From positions 1 through 64,000 of the forward strand of contig NZ_QUAB01000018.1 in assembly GCF_003387575.1 (NCBI RefSeq): a stretch of 64,000 bases of DNA. Reading direction: 5' to 3'. Under the pieces are notes generated by a model. That model searched no databases. It worked only from the letters and a program-made list of their open reading frames with translations, and had not been told where the DNA came from. A program made the translations under genes and the position numbers. Shown here piece by piece: positions 59,353-64,000 of this stretch (position 1 is the stretch's first letter; the number at the start of each line of letters is the position of its first letter). The stretch comes from Microbacterium bovistercoris. GTDB taxonomy: Bacteria > Actinomycetota > Actinomycetes > Actinomycetales > Microbacteriaceae.

Positions 59353-60153
59353 CTACCGGACATGGCGGAATGGGGTCACCTCGCGAGTGGCGAGATCGAG
59401 ACGAAACAGTGACACCCACTCCGGGACCCCCTGACCCCAGCATCCCCGCGCGAACACCGGGATCCCGTCGATCTCGAAGTCCTCGCGACGATGCAGATGC
59501 CCGTGAAAACTCGCGACGGGTCGCAATCCGCGCAGCGCATCGGTGACGACCTCGTCGCCGACCAGCGCCGTCTTGTGAACGAACCCACTGCCGGCCGGCC
59601 AGTCGTGCGTGAGCAGGATGTCGGCAGAGCCGGCATCCATCAGCTCATCGACCTCGTCCTGCACGTAGAAGCCGTGCTCGCGCGTCTCCGAGAGATCGCT
59701 CCGCTCCTGCGCGGTCGCAAGCACCGGGCCGGAAGGCCGCCGGATTCCGGAGAGGAACGCGATCCGCAGCCCCGCCACCTCGACCACGCCGCTGCGGCCG
59801 AGGAAGTGCACGCCGGGCACGATCGCGGCGCCTCCGCGCACGAGCCCGCCATTGCGGTCCAGCGAGCGCCACGGCTCATGGTTGCCGCCGATGAAGTACA
59901 GCGGCGCCGGCAGCGCGATCTCGCCGGCGGCGACACGATGGAAGTCGCCCAGCCTGTGCCGGTCGGGCTTGGCGTACACCTCCTGCAGCTGCGCCTCGTC
60001 GAGGGTGACCTCGGCGTCGCCGACCTGCAGGATGAGCTCGAGGTCGTCGGGATCGTCGAGGAAGCCTCGAGCGACCTCCAGCTGCGCCGCCATCTCGGCC
60101 CACCGCCCGTGGACGTCTCCGACCACGGCGATGATCTTCTGCTGTGAACCCAT
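59353..60153 (-). CDS. Calcineurin-like metallophosphoesterase
   Basis: 266 residues from ATG 60153, preceded by GAGGAGGAC. Metal and catalytic motifs in order: VVGDVHGRW, LQVGDAEV, FIGGNHEPWRS, ILLTHDWPAG, FHGHLHRRE. Similar single-domain proteins are broad phosphodiesterases or phosphomonoesterases. Upstream of the importer operon on the same strand, and possibly functionally linked through phosphate ester chemistry, but the palindromic promoter region between argues for separate transcription. Confidence 0.88.
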   Translation of the reverse strand: MGSQQKIIAVVGDVHGRWAEMAAQLEVARGFLDDPDDLELILQVGDAEVTLDEAQLQEVYAKPDRHRLGDFHRVAAGEIALPAPLYFIGGNHEPWRSLDRNGGLVRGGAAIVPGVHFLGRSGVVEVAGLRIAFLSGIRRPSGPVLATAQERSDLSETREHGFYVQDEVDELMDAGSADILLTHDWPAGSGFVHKTALVGDEVVTDALRGLRPVASFHGHLHRREDFEIDGIPVFARGCWGQGVPEWVSLFRLDLATREVTPFRHVR

Positions 60154-60205
60154 TCGTCCTCCTCGGCGATCCCGGTCGGCTCTTGAGCGGCCGGCCGACA
60201 TGGCG

Positions 60206-60221
60206 ATATTATGACAATATG
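60206..60221 (+). promoter_or_regulatory. Leaderless promoter and palindrome at the mgtC start
   Basis: TATTAT (60207-60212) lies six bases before the ATG at 60219 and no Shine-Dalgarno sequence is present. ATATT and AATAT form an inverted repeat that includes both the -10 and the start codon. Confidence 0.6.
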
Positions 60222-61004
60222 TCCTTACATTCTTTGCAGAACGAGATCTTCCCGCTGGTGGCCCCCAGCGAGCTCGAGGTCGGCGTTCGCATCGCGTTCA
60301 GCCTGATCCTGGGAGCCTGCGTCGGGCTCGAACGGCAGTGGCGCGCGGGACTGGCAGGGCTGCGCACGAACGCCCTCGTCTCCGTCGGGGCGGCGCTGTT
60401 CGTGGTGATGGGCGCCTACGGATTCAGTCCGGATGGCAGTGCGGACCCGACCCGCGTCGCCGCGCAGGTGGTGTCGGGCATCGGATTCCTCGGCGCGGGC
60501 GTCATGATCCGCGAGGGGCTGAACATCCGCGGGCTGAACACTGCGGCGACACTGTGGTGCTCGGCCGCGATCGGATGCCTGGCCGGCACCGGCATGTATC
60601 TCATCGCGATCACCGGAACAGCCGTGATCGTGCTCGCGAACATCTTCCTGCGCCCGCTGGGCCGGGTCGTGAACCGGCGCAGCGGCCGCCACATCGCCGG
60701 CCCTGCCACCCAGGCCGACCCTTCGGACTTCGCCTTCGAGGTGATGACAAACGACAAGGCGGAGCCGCGCGTGCGGGCCCTGCTGCTGCAGACCCTGAGC
60801 CGGCCGGAGTACCACCTGAAGTCGGTCACCACTTCGCACACGAAGAAGGGCGACGTCGCCCTTCTCGCCGAACTGCAGGCCGCCCAGTTGGATCCCGCGC
60901 CGCTGGAGCGGGCTGTGAGCAGGCTCACCCTCGACCCGAAGGTGACCTCTGCACGATGGTGGCTGGACGAGTCCGACAAGGGTGACGACGAGGACGAGTT
61001 CTGA
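60219..61004 (+). CDS. MgtC/SapB-family membrane protein
   Basis: 261 residues from ATG 60219. Five membrane helices (about 20-165) with the family signature LGACVGLERQWRAGLAGLRT, VVSGIGFLGAGVMIREGLNI and GLNTAATLWCSAAIGCLAGT. A C-terminal soluble ACT-like domain (about 180-250) follows. MgtC proteins support growth at low Mg2+ and modulate ATP synthase or phosphate uptake in enterobacteria and mycobacteria. Divergent from the metallophosphoesterase. Confidence 0.92.
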   Translation: MSLHSLQNEIFPLVAPSELEVGVRIAFSLILGACVGLERQWRAGLAGLRTNALVSVGAALFVVMGAYGFSPDGSADPTRVAAQVVSGIGFLGAGVMIREGLNIRGLNTAATLWCSAAIGCLAGTGMYLIAITGTAVIVLANIFLRPLGRVVNRRSGRHIAGPATQADPSDFAFEVMTNDKAEPRVRALLLQTLSRPEYHLKSVTTSHTKKGDVALLAELQAAQLDPAPLERAVSRLTLDPKVTSARWWLDESDKGDDEDEF

Positions 61005-61584
61005 ACCACACGCGTGCAGGCCGGCTCCTGCGCCCCTGGCACTTCATCCTCGCCTTCTGTACGCGGTCACGATCGCCGTACTGTCCTGCGGCGTGGCATC
61101 CTTCCCGCTGCTCGCGTTCCACGCACAGACCACCGGGCTGCTCACCGACGCCCAGGTGCCGCTCGTCTTCGCCCTCGCCATGTTCGTCGACGGCGCGAGC
61201 GGGCTCGTGATGGACCGGATGTACGACAGCTGGGGTCCGCGCACCCTGCTCGCCGTGCCCGTCGCAGCCGCGGCATCCGCCATCGCCTTCGCCGGCGACG
61301 TCGCGCTCGTGTGGCTCGGCGTGGCGATCTGGGGCGTCGTGAACGGGGTCATGGACTCGACGGTCAAGGCCGTGGTCACCGAGCTCGTGCCGAGCTCGAC
61401 CCGACCCGTCGCGTTCGGCTGGCTGGCCTTCGCGCGCGGTGCGGGGCTGCTCATCGCCGGCGGCGTGCTCGGCGCCGTCTACGACGTCGGCTCCGGATGG
61501 ACCATCGTCGCGATCGTGGCCGCGAACATCGCAGGCTTTGCCGGACTGCTGCTGACTCTGCGCCGGACTCGCTCCGCCGCCTGA
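60982..61584 (+). pseudogene. C-terminal half of an MFS transporter (truncated remnant)
   Basis: An open frame of 200 codons encodes five to six membrane helices resembling only the second half of a major facilitator protein: LYAVTIAVLSCGVASFPLLA, GLVMDRMYDSWGPRTLLAVP (the loop motif D-x-x-D/G-R-R-like), AIWGVVNGVMDSTVKAVVTE. A normal member has about 400 residues. The frame begins inside the mgtC gene with a non-membrane stretch, and no N-terminal half is found in any frame upstream, so a deletion with fusion to the mgtC 3' end is likely. It could still be expressed as a small membrane protein. Confidence 0.65.
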
Positions 61585-61714
61585 CACGACATCAGCGTCA
61601 TGCGTGAATGGACGCGGACGCAGCCGCAGACACTACGCTCGATTGAGACAAGTCCCGCAGCATCGGCTCACGAGTCACGCACAGATCGCGCACCATTCGC
61701 GCATCGAAGTGGGG

Positions 61715-61748
61715 CCGCGGAGGTGCCGCACCCGCACCTCCGCCGCGG
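61715..61748. terminator. Hairpin between MFS remnant and iolG
   Basis: CCGCGGAGGTGC and GCACCTCCGCCGCGG can pair as a stem of about 12 bp with a three-base bulge. It lies in the 234-base gap between convergent genes; the rest of the gap shows no coding signal. Confidence 0.6.
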
Positions 61749-61818
61749 ACTTGTGCGCTTCACGCGGACGGATGCCGCAGACTCATCCGCGCGAGGAGCA
61801 CAACCCCGCGCGAGCGGA

Positions 61819-62823
61819 TCACGCCGTCAGGTCGACCGCCACCGCCGCGTGCGACGCGGCCGACTGCTGCGCGGCATCCGCCAGCAGCAGTGCCGCCCGG
61901 CCGTCCTCGAACGACGGCGACGTCGAGGCCTCGCCGCGCGCGAGCTTCACGAACTCGTGCAGTTCCTCGCAGTATGCGCGCTCGTAGCGCTCCAGGAAGA
62001 AGTCCTGATACGGCGGCTTCGCCTCGACGGCATCGGCCGTCGAAAGACTGACCAGGCTCGTCGGCGCGTTCGCGACCGACAGCGAGCCGCGCGCGCCGAA
62101 CGCCTCCAGACGCTGGTCGTACCCGGTGGCGCTGTGCCGCGAGTTGATGATCGTCACGATCGCGCCGGATGCCGCGCGCAGCGTGACCACCGCGGTGTCG
62201 AAGTCGCCGTGGTCGCGCGCGCCCTCGTCGAAGGACGCCGTGCCGGTGGCGGACACCTCCACGATCTCGGGCAGGAAGAATCTCGCCATGTCGAAGTCGT
62301 GGATCGTCATGTCGCGGAAGATCCCGCCCGAGACGGCGATGTACGACGCGGGCGGCGCGGCCGGGTCGCGGCTGATGATGGTCAGCTGCTCGAGTGCGCC
62401 GATCTCGCCGGCATCCACCCGGGCGCGCACCGCGGCGAACGCCGGGTCGAAGCGCCGGTTGAAGCCGAGCGCGACCGGCACGTCCGAGGTGCGCACGGTC
62501 TCGCGCAGCGCATCCACCCGCCGGATGTCGAGGTCGATCGGCTTCTCGCACAGCACCGGCAGCCCGAGCTCGACGGCACGGGCGATGAGGTCGACGTGCG
62601 TCGGCGTGGGCGACGCCACGAGGACGGCGTCGATCCCGCCCGAGGTGAGCAGCTCCTCGGCATCCTCCGTCACCGTGCCGCCGAAGCGCGCGGCGACCTG
62701 GCGGGCGCCGTCGATGAACGGATCGGCGATCCAGGCGAGTTCCGTCTCGTCGCTCGCCGCGATGTTCGCGGCGTGCACCTGGCCGATGCGTCCGGTGCCG
62801 ATGAGTCCGAAGCGAAGGGTCAT
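61819..62823 (-). CDS. iolG: Inositol 2-dehydrogenase-like Gfo/Idh/MocA oxidoreductase
   Basis: 334 residues from ATG 62823 (MTLRFGLIGTGRIG). Rossmann motif FGLIGTGRIGQVHAANI, then VLVASPTPTHVDLIARAV and the catalytic ELGLPVLCEKPIDLD (Lys). The C-terminal domain has GFNRRFDPAFAAVRARVDAG and GIFRDMTIHDFDMARFF with the conserved Asp and His. This matches actinobacterial IolG, oxidising myo-inositol to 2-keto-inositol with NAD+. Lies 17 bases downstream of the isomerase-like gene in an iol operon. Confidence 0.9.
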   Translation of the reverse strand: MTLRFGLIGTGRIGQVHAANIAASDETELAWIADPFIDGARQVAARFGGTVTEDAEELLTSGGIDAVLVASPTPTHVDLIARAVELGLPVLCEKPIDLDIRRVDALRETVRTSDVPVALGFNRRFDPAFAAVRARVDAGEIGALEQLTIISRDPAAPPASYIAVSGGIFRDMTIHDFDMARFFLPEIVEVSATGTASFDEGARDHGDFDTAVVTLRAASGAIVTIINSRHSATGYDQRLEAFGARGSLSVANAPTSLVSLSTADAVEAKPPYQDFFLERYERAYCEELHEFVKLARGEASTSPSFEDGRAALLLADAAQQSAASHAAVAVDLTA

Positions 62824-62840
62824 ACTCTCTCCAATGACGT

Positions 62841-63752
62841 TCAGAGCCAGGCGCGCAGCGCGTCGCGGTTGGTCCGCTGGTCTGCTGCGCGCTCGCGCAG
62901 GAACTGGTCGATGGCGACATCCGGGCCGTTCAGCACGTCCTGTTCGACGACCACCCAGCCGTCGAAGGCGCTCAATCCGTCCATCACGCCGGCGATGTCG
63001 ACGTCGCCCTGGCCGAACGCGACGAACACCCCGCCCGACCACACCTCGGACATGCCGCCGCCGGATGCCAGGATCTCGTGCACGCGCGCGGTGTCGACGT
63101 CCTTCAGATGCAGGTGGTTGATGCGATCGCCCCAGCGGCGCACCCCGTCGGCCAGCGATCCGCCGGCCAGCACGAGGTGCCCGACGTCGAACGTCAGCCC
63201 GACATCGCTGTGCGCGAGGAAGCCGTCGATCTCGTCCGGCGACTCGACGAACGTACCGGCGTGATGATGGAAGGTCGGCTCGAAGCCGGCCGCGCGCACG
63301 GCCGCGGCCGCACGCTCCACGTTGCGGTACAGCCGATCGGCGGCGGCAGTTGACAGCGGGTCGACCGCGGCGCCACGGCCGGGGGACGCCGATCGCGCAG
63401 CCGACCCGCTGTCGGCGAGAGTGGGCAGCGGCAGCCGCGAAGGCCCGGCTTCGGCGGCATCCGCGAACAGCCGCAGCGCATCGTCCAACTCCGCCAGGGA
63501 TGCCTCGAATGCGGCATCCTCGCTGAACGGCAGCTGCACCCAGCCGCCGGCCAGCTCCAACCCGAACCGCGCCAGACGCGCGCGCAGCTCGGCACCCCGG
63601 CCGAGGAACCCGGCCGGCCCCAGGTCGATGCCGGCGTAGCCGGCACTCTGCAGCGCCTCGCACATCGCGTCCGGAGAGACCGTCTGCGCCCCCTCGGGGG
63701 TCAGCTCGAACACTCCGAAGCTGACCGGTGCTCCGGCGACCGCGGCGTTCAT
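62841..63752 (-). CDS. Sugar phosphate isomerase/epimerase-type TIM barrel (IolE/IolI-like)
   Basis: 303 residues from ATG 63752, overlapping the iolD stop (ATGA). AP endonuclease-2 type TIM barrel: APVSFGVFELTPEGAQTVSP at the start, PTFHHHAGTFVESPDEIDGF, VGLTFDVGHLVLAGG, HLHLKDVD and a final WVVVEQDVLNGP, carrying the His, Asp and Glu metal ligands. Between iolD and iolG it is most likely 2-keto-myo-inositol dehydratase (IolE) or inosose isomerase (IolI); sequence alone does not decide. Confidence 0.87.
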   Translation of the reverse strand: MNAAVAGAPVSFGVFELTPEGAQTVSPDAMCEALQSAGYAGIDLGPAGFLGRGAELRARLARFGLELAGGWVQLPFSEDAAFEASLAELDDALRLFADAAEAGPSRLPLPTLADSGSAARSASPGRGAAVDPLSTAAADRLYRNVERAAAAVRAAGFEPTFHHHAGTFVESPDEIDGFLAHSDVGLTFDVGHLVLAGGSLADGVRRWGDRINHLHLKDVDTARVHEILASGGGMSEVWSGGVFVAFGQGDVDIAGVMDGLSAFDGWVVVEQDVLNGPDVAIDQFLRERAADQRTNRDALRAWL

Positions 63753-64000
63753 GCCCGCTCCTCGAAGGTCGAACCCAGCAGCGGCCGCTGCGCCGCCACC
63801 TGCGTCTCGTACTCGGCCCGCGCACGACGAGTGGATGCCAGTTCCGCCGTCTCGGCGACCGGCACGTCCCACCAGCCCTCGCCATCGGGCGCGTACAGCA
63901 GCGGGTCGCTGTTCACCTGGATGAACGTCGAGCGATCGGAGGCCTTCGCCTGCGCGACCGCCGCCTTCAGATCGTCGATCGCGTCGGGCGTGGGAGCGAC
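63749..64000 (-). CDS. iolD: 3D-(3,5/4)-trihydroxycyclohexane-1,2-dione hydrolase, C-terminus (partial at right edge)
   Basis: Last 83 codons of a gene that enters from the right. The translated end contains DRSTFIQVNSDPLLYAPDGE, GWWDVPVAETAEL and TRRARAEYETQVAAQRPLLG, the typical C-terminus of the thiamine-diphosphate enzyme IolD, which opens the ring of the diketo-inositol. The stop overlaps the start of the next gene. The thiamine-binding parts are outside the window. Confidence 0.85.
   Translation of the reverse strand, partial: VAPTPDAIDDLKAAVAQAKASDRSTFIQVNSDPLLYAPDGEGWWDVPVAETAELASTRRARAEYETQVAAQRPLLGSTFEERA

Overview
The window is GC-rich (visibly around 70% G+C) chromosomal DNA of an actinobacterium, most probably a Microbacterium or close relative in Microbacteriaceae. 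The pointers are strong G/C third-position codon use, very frequent GGATGCC/GGCATCC words, palindromic intergenic repeats of the GAGCGAGNGAAGCGAGACGAA type, many genes that look leaderless (TANNNT, six bases, then the start codon), and MalFG-type ABC importers next to sugar-oxidation genes. No rRNA, tRNA, CRISPR array, transposase or prophage gene was seen. No stretch longer than 300 bases lacks a gene; the longest gaps (17790-18067 and 23424-23707) hold palindromic repeats and promoter/operator DNA.

Layout. 1-4058: end of a xylulokinase gene and a propionate (2-methylcitrate) operon gntR-prpD-prpB without prpC beside it. 4129-8563: a minus-strand cassette resembling type VII (ESX/WXG100) substrate loci, with a WXG100-sized helical protein, a 414-residue helical protein with a central hydrophobic segment, two soluble proteins of unknown family and two paralogous four-helix membrane proteins. 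8628-9596: DMT exporter.

9710-41125 is a 31-kb carbohydrate island. Part A (9710-17286) holds a MalEFG-type importer, an unrecognised alpha-helical putative glycosidase or lyase, an RraA-fold aldolase, an aldo/keto reductase and an amidohydrolase. Part B (18068-23423) holds a secreted beta-helix protein with Ig-like domains, an SGNH hydrolase and a GntR repressor. Parts A and B appear joined into one regulon by a shared operator found at three places. Part C (23708-33497) holds a second importer, a secreted BNR_4 propeller protein, a FAD oxidoreductase, a LacI-like sensor with no DNA-binding domain, a DeoR regulator and a CE7 esterase. Part D (33516-41125) encodes the non-phosphorylating L-fucose route (mutarotase, dehydrogenase, lactonase, dehydratase, 2-keto-3-deoxy-fuconate dehydrogenase, diketo-acid hydrolase) together with a sulfatase and a FadR-type regulator. 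Together this suggests use of a sulfated and/or acylated deoxysugar polysaccharide.

41133-51176 is mostly ordinary single genes: VOC protein, cysteine synthase-like enzyme, GNAT, double ACT protein, a DUF433/DUF5615 toxin-antitoxin pair, FAD-linked oxidase, aldo/keto reductase, DUF4407 membrane protein, heptad-repeat coiled coil, SixA, and a divergent TetR/quinone-reductase pair. 51264-59225 is an operon with a fused ABC permease, an ATPase, two paralogous binding lipoproteins, two paralogous inositol-monophosphatase-family enzymes and a HAD phosphatase. It is read here as an AfuABC-like uptake and dephosphorylation system for an unknown organophosphate. 59353-61584: metallophosphoesterase, MgtC protein and a half-length MFS remnant. 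61819-64000: myo-inositol catabolism genes (iolG, an iolE/iolI-like gene and the end of iolD), which run off the right edge.
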